Source: Conidiobolus incongruus B7586 (lineage: Eukaryota > Entomophthoromycota > Entomophthoromycetes > Entomophthorales > Conidiobolaceae). From it: DNA of 11,108 bases. Within the stretch, counting starts at the first letter, position 1; every line of letters begins with the position of its first letter. Below the pieces are notes generated by a model. The model saw only the letters and a list, made by a program, of their open reading frames with translations. It did not search any database and had not been told where the DNA came from. The position numbers and the translations under genes are program-made. Shown in pieces: positions 1 through 7,995 of this stretch. The stretch is taken from positions 1-11,108 of the forward strand of contig JNEM01015870.1 of assembly GCA_000697335.1 (NCBI GenBank), given 5' to 3'.

Positions 1-144
1 AATTAAATTAATTTAAAATTAATAATTTAATAATTTTATATTAGTTTATTAATAATAAAATATATTAGATTAAATTATATTATTAAACTATTAATATATT
101 AAACCTAAAGTTTATTTAAAAAAAGTCATAAAATTTATTATTTT
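1..144. other. AT-rich flank with no recognisable feature
   Basis: This stretch is almost entirely A and T, with only a few scattered C and G. I see no reading frame, no repeat shared with the rest of the window and no RNA gene. It lies outside the left LTR of the first retrotransposon fossil, so it is the insertion-site flank, itself probably older decayed repeat. A clear target-site duplication matching the sequence after 7083 could not be recognised; in such low-complexity DNA a 5-bp match would carry little weight. Confidence 0.6.
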
Positions 145-526
145 AGTTATAATATAAGTGAATAACAATAGTTAAGGGTAGAGGAAGCAGGTTTCTCAAT
201 ACTTTAAGAAATATATGATAATTAAATCCTTTAGTATTAAGGTGCTAACTAGTAATAATAAGAAATATATTAATAGTTAGGCAAAAGGTTTATTTATGTA
301 AAAAATAATATAAGCTAAAGTCCCAGCTAAAGAGAAAAATCTAAGTCCTTCTTATAGTTAAGTAGAATATATATATATAAGTATATAAGGTTAAATAATA
401 ATAAAATTACTTAGATATAGGGATTTGTAAAATATTGATAAAACTTAATTTGGATAATTAAATCTTTAATAGTGAAATAAAGTGAAGAAAGGTATTAATT
501 AAGTAACAATTGTTATAATACTTATA
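145..526 (-). repeat. Left LTR of fossil 1 (3' LTR in element sense)
   Basis: This segment aligns along its whole length with about 6700-7083. Shared stretches include the gttaggcaaaaggttta block (276-292 versus 6832-6848), the following agagaaaaatctaagtcc block, and the tataaggtt and aatttggataattaa blocks. The inner end is placed at 526 because a pyrimidine run, the complement of a polypurine tract, begins at 527. The outer end is fixed only to within a few bases. Both termini carry variants of ttataata, giving the repeat near-inverted ends, as expected for LTRs bounded by TG and CA that have since decayed. Confidence 0.87.
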
Positions 527-534
527 CCCCCTCT
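527..534 (-). other. Polypurine tract of fossil 1
   Basis: The plus strand reads ccccctct here, so the minus strand has a short G/A run directly upstream of the 3' LTR. In this family that purine run primes plus-strand DNA synthesis during reverse transcription. Its position against the LTR edge is what identifies it. It is short and in AT-rich surroundings, but a comparable tract at 7759-7765 lies at the same distance from the integrase of fossil 2, which supports both. Confidence 0.6.
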
Positions 535-544
535 AAACTATATT

Positions 545-720
545 AAGCTATTAGTATAGTCTTATTCCCTTTAATCTTCTTGATATAAGATAGATAAACA
601 TTAATATCTTTAATCATTTTAAGTGGTTCTTAAGTTAACTTAAAATTAAGATAGCTTAACCACTTTACAAAATAATAATGTTTTCCATATTTTGTTTTAT
701 ATGTAAAAATTTCATTAATA
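545..720 (-). pseudogene. Chromodomain remnant at the integrase C terminus of fossil 1
   Basis: The minus strand carries a recognisable chromodomain pattern: a V-K-W stretch followed by a region corresponding to the G-Y-P and E-P-L-E positions of chromovirus chromodomains. In living relatives this domain lies at the end of integrase and binds histone marks, steering insertion into heterochromatin. The same pattern, slightly better kept, occurs at about 7800-7990 in fossil 2. Its place just before the polypurine tract and 3' LTR is the expected one. The remnant is broken. Confidence 0.6.
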
Positions 721-1573
721 TAATATTTTTTATCCCTTTGATTATTAATAATAGGTAATAGAAGTGCTTTGAAATTTTAATCAAGAAACTTATTTTTAAA
801 ATAATGGTATAGTTTTAACAATGAGGTATAAATGAATAGATGATATTTATAAGTTTTTAATAACTTTAATTCAAAATTTCTAGGTTTAGAACCTGTTTTA
901 AAAATATAGAATAGCTTAATCTAATATGGTAAAAGCTTTTGATTTATGTTGTTTCTAGATATTTGCTTGGTAAAAAGTATATCCGTTATATCTAAAAGGA
1001 ATAAGAACCCAGATTTATATTCAGGTAGAGTTTTGTAGAATTTTGAATAATAATTTTCATTGTATATTTGTTTTAACTTAGTTGATTCTGAAACTATTTG
1101 GTAGATTAATTCAAATCTTTTTAATTTATTTATAATAAACTTATTAATGATAATATCTAAGTTATTAATTAATAAATTAAGATATTGTTTATAATTTATA
1201 AAACAGGGAGTTAAACTACTAGACTAATTAACTAAGTTATTATAGGTTAATTGTAAATAAAATAAAAGAGATTCTTAATTATTTTAATTAAAGTTAACAT
1301 AATTTCTAACCATCTTTTTAAAATCTTAATAATTCTTTCAATTAGTTTATTTAATTAATGATAGTAAACAATATTAAGCTTTATATTAATATTTATATGC
1401 TGAATAAAAACTTTCTAGAATTTTAAAGTAAATATAAATTTCTATTAGTGATAATAATAATAAGTAATTTACATAATAAAATTACCTTTTTAATTAACAA
1501 GTTAGCTACTTTAAATATTGTGATTATTTTATAAATAAAAATAATATAAGAAAATCTGATGTATAGATTAATA

Positions 1574-1600
1574 TTAGTATGAAAATTAAGAAATGGCAAA
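1574..1600 (+). repeat. Left terminal inverted repeat of the mariner
   Basis: This 27-bp end begins TTAGTATG and contains AAATTAAG and AATGGCA. It pairs with the reverse complement of 2865-2891 at 23 of 27 positions. TIRs are where mariner transposase binds and cuts. The preceding TA at 1572-1573 is half of the target-site duplication; similarity between the two ends stops beyond it, which fixes the boundary. Confidence 0.9.
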
Positions 1601-1762
1601 TTTTTTAATTTCTGATCTTTCAAACATATTATACATTTTGAAAGATTATATATATAAAATATATAGGAAAATAAATATTTTCAAACTATATATATATATT
1701 CAATTTTAATTATTTTTTTTATTAAAATATTTTGATTTTAAAATTTACACTTAAATTTAATC

Positions 1763-2797
1763 ATGCTTAAACCAGATTGTGATTATCAAAAGGCTTTTAT
1801 TTTTGTATCTTTAAAACTTAACTATAAACCCTCTAAAATCATCCAAAACTTGCAAACAGCTTATGGAGATGGTGTTTTATCTAAAACTACCATATATTGT
1901 TGGATTTGTGATTTTAAAGCTGGAAGGGACACTATTCAAAATTTACCAAAATCTAGAAGACTAATTTCTACTGTCACTTTTTCACTTACCAATAGAGTAA
2001 AAAAATATATTAAGAAATACCCTTTTATTTCTGCTAGAGAACTATCAAAGCAATTTAATATTAATTATACAAGCATGTTATATTTACTTAAGTTTAAACT
2101 TGGATTAATTAATAAAAATGCAAAATGGATACCTTATAATTTAACAGAAGCCTAAAAGAAAACTAGAGTAGCTATAGCTAAACTAAACTTATTAAGGTAT
2201 AACCAAAAACAAAGGTTTTTACAGTGAATACTTGCAATTGATGAATCTTAAATTCCTTTATATAATCCTTTACCTAAAAATAAAACAAAATGTTGGGTTA
2301 AGCTAAATCAATCCCCTCTACAAATTCTAATGAATAAGCACTTTGAATATAAGTGAATGTTAATTGTTGTAATGGATTATAATGGTATATGGTCTTTTTA
2401 TTTAATACCTCAAGGAAAATCAATTAATAGTAAGTTATATATTACTTTTTTAAATAAAACAATTTCTAAATAGTGTTCTCAATATAAATTAAAGACACCT
2501 ATTATTTTGCATGATAATTGTAAAATACATAAAACTAAAGCTGTAAAAGATTTTTTATATAAAAAAAATTGGAGGGAGTTACCACATCTAGTATATTCAC
2601 CTGATTATAATCCATGTGATTATAATTGTTTTAGACAATTAAAAAAACAGCTTGCAGGAAAAAAAATTCCTGCAAACAAATTAAATTGGTTTGTGAAACA
2701 TCAAATTTCATTTTTTAATAAAAAGAACTGTTTTTTAGGTATTAGAAACTTACCAAAGGTATAGAAAAGAGTTATTAATAATAAAAGAGGCTATTAA
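1763..2797 (+). pseudogene. Mariner transposase, broken by in-frame stop codons
   Basis: One frame runs from ATG 1763 to TAA 2795-2797, 344 codons, matching the roughly 345 residues of mariner transposases, with no frameshift. Residues 8-50 look like the first helix-turn-helix; KSRRL (63-67) replaces the usual GRPR-like linker; a second HTH spans about 72-115; WIPYNLTEA (122-130) corresponds to the WVPHELT motif. The catalytic aspartates are D160 (AIDES), D251 (LHDN) and D286 (SPDYNPCDY), with exactly 34 residues between the last two; Mos1 has its triad at very similar positions. Six in-frame stops fall at codons 131, 155, 163, 198, 237 and 334 (2153, 2225, 2249, 2354, 2471, 2762). The first fits a former Gln and the last a former Trp, judging by family motifs. 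The longest open pieces are 1763-2155 and 2507-2764, parts of one dead gene. The enzyme would have cut and pasted the element at TA sites. Confidence 0.92.
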
Positions 2798-2864
2798 TTT
2801 TATATTATTCATTAAATTTTATATATTATTTATTAATTTATTTGTTTAATTTTAATTTTAAAAT

Positions 2865-2891
2865 TGTGCCATTACTTAATTTCTATACTAA
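2865..2891 (-). repeat. Right terminal inverted repeat of the mariner
   Basis: Read on the minus strand from 2891, this starts TTAGTATA and continues with AAATTAAG and AATGGCA, matching the left end at 23 of 27 positions. The TA at 2892-2893 follows directly. About 70 bp separate the transposase frame end at 2797 from this repeat, a usual 3' untranslated length for mariner. Confidence 0.9.
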
Positions 2892-3429
2892 TAACTACTA
2901 AAATATGATTATAACTTTTTTTAACTTAGGTATTTCTATAAAGTTAAATTATATTTAAATTTAAGATTTAGATAATAGAGGTAAAAAATTTAATTCACCA
3001 ATTATCTTCTTTATATTATACTTATTTTTTTAACAGCTATCACAAGATTTATAGTAGCTTTTTACCAACTTAATTAATTTTAATACATAATATTTTACTT
3101 GAATTTTATTGATAAGTTGAATCTAACTTTAATATTCATTTAACTTATAGTTGTAGTATTGTTTTAAAATCTTCAATCAAAGGTTAAAAACTTTTAAAAT
3201 ATATAATTTATTATGTTTATATAACAAACCATTTAATATTTAGAATTTTTTATATTTAGAAAGTTTTTTCTTATTATTCTTTTCTATTTTAGCTTTAATC
3301 ATCAAATAAAAATTATTACATTGTAGTTTTTCTTTTAAAATCTATTAAAAGTTTTTATTATTTAAGGTAACATTTGTTAAAATAGTTTTAATTGTTTTTT
3401 TTATATTTATTATATATTAGTATATAAAT

Positions 3430-4000
3430 TAAATTTTTACTTAATATATTTACAACCTTATTCTATTTACTAAGAAGGAATTTAATTAAGAATAGATACT
3501 TTTAGATAGTTTTTATCCATTTAATTTATTTTTTAGATAAGTGCTTTTATGAATTTAAGTAAATCAATGATTTATAATTATTTAGGCATAAAAACTCTTG
3601 ATGGAATAATTAAAAACTACACTTTTTTATGATTTCTACTAATATAAATATTTTCTACTTATGTATAAGATAATTTTATTTAGTAGGCATTAATTTTCTA
3701 AATTAAAACACTAAAGGCTTTAGATTTAAATATTTAAAAACCTTTTGGTGTTTAGTTACCCTTTTATAAGTTTTAAAGTAGTTATATTTTTTATAATCTT
3801 CAATAATTTTTCTTTGTGTTATTTAACCACCTATAATGTAAATAAATATATTTATGAATATAATTACTAATAATTTAAAGTTAAATATAGCAAGTATTAA
3901 AGTTATAGTAATTTTGTAGATTAGTGCATTAAAAGAAAAAATTTTATTAAGGGTTTAAGTAAATAATTTATCCCTCTTTAATAAGTTAGATATAAAACTA
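3430..4000 (-). pseudogene. RNase H remnant of fossil 1
   Basis: Around 3540-3590 the minus strand shows a pattern corresponding to the T-D-x-K-S-L region of gypsy RNase H, and the same pattern lies at about 9440-9490 in fossil 2 at an equivalent distance from reverse transcriptase. RNase H degrades the RNA strand of the RNA:DNA hybrid during reverse transcription. The region is broken and its limits are approximate. Confidence 0.55.
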
Positions 4001-4199
4001 GTTAGCTTAACAAACACAGGAATATAATCTTTAAAATATGTAATAAATTTTAGAAAAGCTATTACTTAATATTTATTGGTAGGGATTACAATATTATATA
4101 GTTTTTAAAGTTTTGCTAGGTTAATAAAAATTCCTTTAGAAGAAATAATATAACCACAAAATAAAATAAATAAAGCAACAAAAATATATTTAGAGAGTT

Positions 4200-4790
4200 T
4201 TACTAGTAACTAATCTGAGTTGATTATCTGTAGAATAATTTTTACATGTCTAATATAATTATCTAAAGTATTTGAATAAACTAAAATATTGTTTAAGTAA
4301 TATATAACAAAATTATTGTAATACTTGTTAAATAAACTATTTATAAGTTTTATAAGTATAATAAGTGTGTTATAAAGTTTAAAATTTATAACTTCAAATT
4401 TATAATACCTTAATATATAATTAAAAATAGTTAAAGGGATATTTTATTCATCAAATAAAATATTATAATAGTTATTCTTAAGATTTATTTTAGTAAAGTA
4501 GTTTACACTTAAAAATTTATCTCTAATTTTATTTAAATTAGGTAAAGAAGTTTTATCTTTAATTGTTTTACTATTAAAAACTCTATTATCAATGTAAAAT
4601 CACCAACCTCTATTATATTTCTTAATAAAAAAAATTAGTGAACCTTAAAAGTTTATAGAAGGTTATATAAAACCTAATTCCAATAGCTTATCTATTTCTT
4701 TACAAAGGATTTTATATTGTTTAAGAGAAATGTAATGAGGTAATTTATGATAAAGTTAAGTGTTAAGTAACAGTTTAATTTTATGAGATA
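4200..4790 (-). pseudogene. Reverse transcriptase remnant of fossil 1
   Basis: Two family landmarks are legible on the minus strand: the fingers/palm segment near 4570-4700 (G-S-L-I-F-F-x-K-K, then G-W, F-Y-I-D-N and T-I-K-D-K) and the polymerase catalytic box region around 4270-4320, followed by I-L-V-Y-S. Reverse transcriptase copies the element RNA into DNA. The order and roughly 350-bp spacing of the landmarks match Ty3/gypsy. Fossil 2 repeats both at about 10440-10560 and 10150-10210. The copy is broken. Confidence 0.75.
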
Positions 4791-5229
4791 TATTTCTTTT
4801 TAGTGATAGAGTGGTTAGAATTTTAAAAACATTTTTATATTTATTAACAACCTTATACAATAAATTTTTAACATTTAAAGCATCTTTTAAATTTTTTCAA
4901 ATAAATAAAGATAGTGTTAAAGTTGATATAAATTATACTAGATTAATTTTTTAACTTTTTAATTAAATTCACAAAGGATGTATTTAAAATTATTATATTA
5001 TTAAAAAAGGTATTATTAGTATCTTTTTCTAAAATAGAATTGGTTATTAGCTTATAATTTAAAATATTATAGCAGAACAAAAAATTATACTTATTAAACA
5101 AACTTTTATTTATAATAATTGGATAATGCTTTTAAAACCAATTAAAACTTATAATAGTGTTATATTTTATGAAACCTATTATAAATTAAATTCTATAAAA
5201 ATAACCTATCACCAATAAAATATTATAAT

Positions 5230-5430
5230 ATAAAAATCCTTTGGTAGTTTATTAGGTATTATTTATATAATTCAGTATTATATATGTTTGATTATAAGAT
5301 AATTTAAATCTCTTAACAATATTTTTATTAATAAGTACACCATTATATTTAAAGTTAAGTAGGAAGGAAATAAAGTGTTTATTTAAAGTATCTTTAAAAA
5401 TTTATAAGGAACATAACTTATTTTTATTAA
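5230..5430 (-). pseudogene. Probable aspartic protease remnant of fossil 1
   Basis: The minus strand near 5310-5370 contains a stretch resembling the segment around the active-site D-S/T-G of retroelement proteases (an N-G-V-x-I-N-K-x-x-V-K region). It is about 740 bp upstream, in element sense, of the first reverse transcriptase landmark, where the protease belongs. The protease would cut the polyprotein. Resemblance is weak and the copy is broken; position is half the argument. Confidence 0.4.
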
Positions 5431-5639
5431 AATCTAATAAATAAGAGTTTAGATAGATATTACTTTTCTTTTCTAATAACTTTTAAAATAATTTTTGGTT
5501 ATTTGAATATAGTTTTAAAGGTTTATTATAAAGAATGTTTGACAAAGATTTCTCTTTATTATTTTAATTACATTAGGTTAAATTTGAACTAAATTAATTA
5601 TTAATCTGTTGATTATTTTCTCTATTATTCACTTGAATA

Positions 5640-6650
5640 TTATTGTTTGAAACTACATCACTAAAGTTTTTATTACTAAATAGCTTTTTAGGATATTAAT
5701 TCTAATGGTGATCTATATTAATTTATTTATAATAGAAACATCTTTTATTTTTTCTCAAGTATAATTTTTTTTTAGTTAGATGCTCTTTTTTCTATATTAT
5801 AAATATATCTATAGCATTAAAATTAGATAACTTAGATAGGGAACTGTTAAAGCTTGTAAAGAAACTCTGTTTATTCTTTTAATATAATTCTAATCATCTT
5901 CTACCTTAATAGCTATTTTAGTTAAAATAGCAAAACTAGCTGTTTTTATATTAATCCTAAAGTAAACAACTATAAAAATATTAGGCTTGAGTTTTTTCTT
6001 GAACTTGTTTTTTTTTCATCTTTAGATAAGTTGGGAATCTTTAATTTAAGCTAGGTAAATTCTTTTATAAAATTTCTAACAAAAGATTTTTAAATAATCC
6101 TTGCTAGCTTGCTTTAAGCTAAAGTAACTATATCTAATAAATAAAACCTTTACCTAATTACTTGTTTAAATTTGTGTAATGTTTAGATCTTATTAGGATA
6201 AAAAGAACCATTAGTAAAATTAGGTATGTTTTTTAAATGTTTACACCACTAGAGTTTAATATGAAAGGTTAATTTAGAAGCTGAAATTTTTACTAAATTA
6301 AATAAATTTAGAGTCTTGATTTCTTTAAGGAATTTAATTAGTTTGTTTAAAAATTCTTCTAGTTTTTTAAGAGATTTTAATCTATTATTAGTAATTAGGC
6401 TATTTACAAAATACTTAACTTTGTTAAAGTTTCTTGAAATAGATAATAAAACTCTATAACTATTTAATTCAGCTATTATTTGTTGTATATAATTGATCTA
6501 CTAGGTTTACCCTAATTTTAATCTATATTTAGTAAAAATACCATTGGTATTGATAAAATCTTGTTAATTAATAGAATAATAGTTATTGTTATTAAAACTT
6601 TAAATGTTCATTTTGTTTTAGTAATATACAGAACAATAGGTTATAATTAT
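5640..6650 (-). pseudogene. Gag remnant of fossil 1 with a possible zinc-knuckle trace
   Basis: This is the part of the interior nearest the 5' LTR, where gag lies in all Ty3/gypsy elements. A possible CCHC zinc-knuckle trace is visible on the minus strand at about 5700-5750 (K-R-C-F-Y-Y-K and H-H), upstream of the protease region as expected. The rest (capsid) is Lys/Leu/Asn-rich when read on the minus strand but too decayed for motif-level recognition. Gag forms the particle in which reverse transcription happens. The region is broken. Confidence 0.45.
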
Positions 6651-6699
6651 AAAATCTTCAATTATAGCAATAAAAGTACTTTTAAATTTTTTTAATTGG

Positions 6700-7083
6700 T
6701 ATTATAATATAAGTAAATAATAATAATTAAAGGGAGAAGAAGTAGGTTTTTTAACACCTTAAGAAATATATAATAACTAGATTTTTTAGTATTAAAGTGC
6801 TAACTAATAATAATAAGAAATATACTAATAGTTAGGCAAAAGGTTTATTAATGTAAGAAATAATATAAACTAAAGTTTTAGCTAGAGAGAAAAATCTAAG
6901 TCCTTCTTATAACTAAGTAAAATATATACACATAAGTATATAAGGTTGAGTAACAATAAAGTTACTCAAATATAAAGATTTATATAATGTTAATAAGACC
7001 TAATTTGGATAATTAAGTTTTTAGTAGTGAATTAGAGTGAGGAAAAGTATCAATTAAGTAATAATTGCTATAATACTTTTATA
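6700..7083 (-). repeat. Right LTR of fossil 1 (5' LTR in element sense)
   Basis: Direct repeat of 145-526, similar over its whole length, with differences mostly of the C/T and G/A kind. In element sense this copy would hold the promoter. A primer-binding site would be expected just inside, below 6700; I could not match that sequence to a specific tRNA end with any confidence. The outer edge is set by loss of similarity after the ataatactt block at about 7070-7078, with an uncertainty of a few bases. Confidence 0.85.
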
Positions 7084-7360
7084 TAAAATAAGAAATAAAA
7101 CTAAGTATATTTATTTTTTATTTTTCTTAGTTTTTTAAATTTATAAGATATAATATTAACTAATTTTTTATATTAAAAAAGAATAATTTAGCTTGAAGTT
7201 TTTTAAATATATTCTTAAAGCTTATTAAAATTTTTTATAAATAATAAAGCTTTAATGATTTTTGTAATTAATTATATAATTATTTAATTAGATTAAAGTT
7301 AAAGGATTGAAAAAACCACTTTATAATTATTAATTTACTATTTTTAATTTATTTGATAAT
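7084..7360. other. AT-rich spacer between the two retrotransposon fossils
   Basis: No gene, coding similarity or RNA gene seen. It starts with a short imperfect hairpin (actaag near 7100 and cttagt near 7126) around a T-rich run, then continues as nearly pure A/T. It is either original flanking DNA of one fossil or unrecognised older repeat. The composition changes at about 7361, where G becomes frequent on the plus strand. Confidence 0.5.
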
Positions 7361-7758
7361 TGTAAGTGTAGTGGTAGTTAAACTAATATAGTGTAAAGGA
7401 AAACTTAATATAAAAGTAGTGTGGTGTAGAACATAGTAATATAATGTGGCTGTAGCATGCAAGTGTAAACAAAGTTTAATTAAGCTTCAAACTAGGATGA
7501 GTCACTAATATATTAAGATTTATATTAGGTAGTGCTAATATCCTATAGTATTAATAAAATATAGTCTCAATTTTAGAAATAGTGTAAAAGTAAAAAATAA
7601 TAAGAATTGAGAGGAAAAAAAAAACCTAGTTTATTAGATAATTTAATACTATTTATACAATTAATTTAATTATATAAGTATAAATTAATCATATAATTAA
7701 TAGTTAATTGGATTATATGAAAGTGTATATAAGAATTTAAAGAACTAGTCTTTTAATA
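7361..7758 (-). repeat. Probable 3' LTR of fossil 2
   Basis: The right edge is inferred from a pyrimidine run at 7759-7765, the complement of a polypurine tract, lying about 820 bp from the integrase core end exactly as in fossil 1. The left edge is proposed at TGTAAGTG (7361), where composition shifts from nearly pure A/T to a G-rich plus strand; this would give 398 bp, similar to the LTR length of fossil 1. The sequence does not resemble the fossil 1 LTR. The partner LTR lies beyond the window, so the left edge cannot be confirmed here. It contains two short inverted repeats (7565-7612 and 7666-7700). Confidence 0.5.
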
Positions 7759-7765
7759 CTCCCCT
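7759..7765 (-). other. Polypurine tract of fossil 2
   Basis: The plus strand reads ctcccct, giving a short purine run on the minus strand immediately upstream of the proposed 3' LTR. It would have primed plus-strand DNA synthesis. The agreement in distance to the integrase with 527-534 in fossil 1 supports it. Confidence 0.5.
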
Positions 7766-7794
7766 AATAAATCTCTTAGAGGAGACACACTCCC

Positions 7795-7995
7795 TAATTT
7801 TTTTACAAATAGATATAATAGGCTAAGTTATTCTTAATATTTTCTAGAGGTTCCTATGTAACTTCTTTAATAGGATAACCTATTCATTTTATATAAAAAT
7901 AAAGCTTATTCCTAATAGATTTAGACTTAATTAAATAATCAATATAGTATTTTTCTTCTCTATCTTAATTAATAATTGGATCTAGTTTTAAGGTT
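7795..7995 (-). pseudogene. Chromodomain remnant of fossil 2
   Basis: On the minus strand near 7810-7900 the pattern I-G-Y-P-I-K-E-V-T followed by E-P-L-E-N-I is legible, a close fit to the chromovirus chromodomain (W-x-G-Y-P ... W-E-P-x-E-N-L). This is the clearest evidence that the pair of fossils are chromoviruses. In relatives, the domain directs integration toward particular chromatin. The remnant is broken. Confidence 0.72.

Larger units (their letters stand above)
1572..2893 (+). mobile_element. Mariner-type (DD34D) DNA transposon with TIRs and TA duplication
   Basis: A 1318-bp element (1574-2891) bounded by TA dinucleotides at 1572-1573 and 2892-2893, the target duplication typical of the Tc1/mariner superfamily. 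Its ends form 27-bp terminal inverted repeats starting TTAGTAT that match at 23 of 27 positions. Between them lies one transposase frame on the plus strand with the mariner DD34D catalytic triad. Length, TIR size, TA duplication and the 34-residue spacing all fit mariner rather than Tc1 (DD34E). It is inserted in the integrase core of fossil 1 in the opposite orientation to that element. The transposase frame has six in-frame stops, so it is non-autonomous; with both TIRs still recognisable it could in principle have been moved by a related active transposase, but the decay suggests it is long silent. Confidence 0.93.
720..3330 (-). pseudogene. Integrase remnant of fossil 1, split by the mariner insertion
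   Basis: On the minus strand the N-terminal zinc-binding part ends near 3025-3060, where a C-x2-C pair (CDSC) of the HHCC module is visible. The catalytic core begins just below this, is interrupted at 1572-2893 by the mariner and its TA duplication, and resumes from 1571 down to about 1250. The end of the core, the region corresponding to the N-H-x-Q-T-x-G-x-x-E-K type motif, lies around 1320-1380 and aligns with about 8550-8610 in fossil 2. Integrase inserts the element's DNA into the host chromosome. The copy is heavily decayed. Domain limits are approximate; the comparison with fossil 2 is the main support. Confidence 0.65.
145..7083 (-). mobile_element. Ty3/gypsy chromovirus-type LTR retrotransposon fossil 1, full length, interrupted by a mariner
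   Basis: Two direct repeats of about 380 bp (145-526 and about 6700-7083) bracket an interior whose minus strand shows, in element order, gag remains, protease, reverse transcriptase, RNase H, integrase and a C-terminal chromodomain. This order, with integrase after RNase H and a terminal chromodomain, defines the chromovirus branch of Ty3/gypsy. The span is 6939 bp; without the nested mariner and its TA duplication it is about 5.6 kb, normal for the group. The element is broken, with dozens of interruptions, and cannot encode a working polyprotein. The LTRs agree at roughly four positions in five by eye, the differences being mostly transitions, so the insertion is old; the mutational bias makes dating by a clock unreliable. 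Close relatives are common in fungal AT-rich repeat blocks. Confidence 0.88.

Noticed and set aside
621-665. Inverted repeat AAGTGGTT / AACCACTT as a terminator or regulatory hairpin
   Set aside because: It falls within the chromodomain remnant of fossil 1, and the matching region of fossil 2 lacks the pairing, so it is likely coincidental.
1423-1623. A 66-codon open frame on the minus strand
   Set aside because: It runs across the junction of the integrase fossil and the left TIR of the mariner and has a low-complexity Ile/Leu/Lys/Asn product typical of random AT-rich sequence.
1630-1705. TA-rich microsatellite-like runs as a functional promoter or origin
   Set aside because: Alternating TA runs recur throughout the window (for example 368-380 and 1689-1699) and are ordinary for DNA this rich in A and T.
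1763-2764. Two separate small genes at 1763-2155 and 2507-2764
   Set aside because: Both lie in one frame, and the DNA between them carries the rest of the same transposase, including the first catalytic aspartate. The start at 2507 is a TTG inside the I-I-L-H-D-N motif, not a real initiation codon.
2780-2785. AATAAA as a polyadenylation signal for the mariner gene
   Set aside because: It precedes the frame end at 2797, and this hexamer is expected often by chance at this composition.
1763-2797. A reassigned genetic code in which stop codons are read as Gln or Trp
   Set aside because: TAA, TAG and TGA all occur in frame, and judged by family motifs TAG stands in for Trp at codon 334 while TAA stands in for Gln at codon 131. 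Mutational decay explains this mix better, and the retrotransposon fossils are decayed too.
6660-6700. Primer-binding site next to the 5' LTR of fossil 1
   Set aside because: The expected place is known, but the sequence is too AT-rich and decayed to match to any tRNA 3' end.
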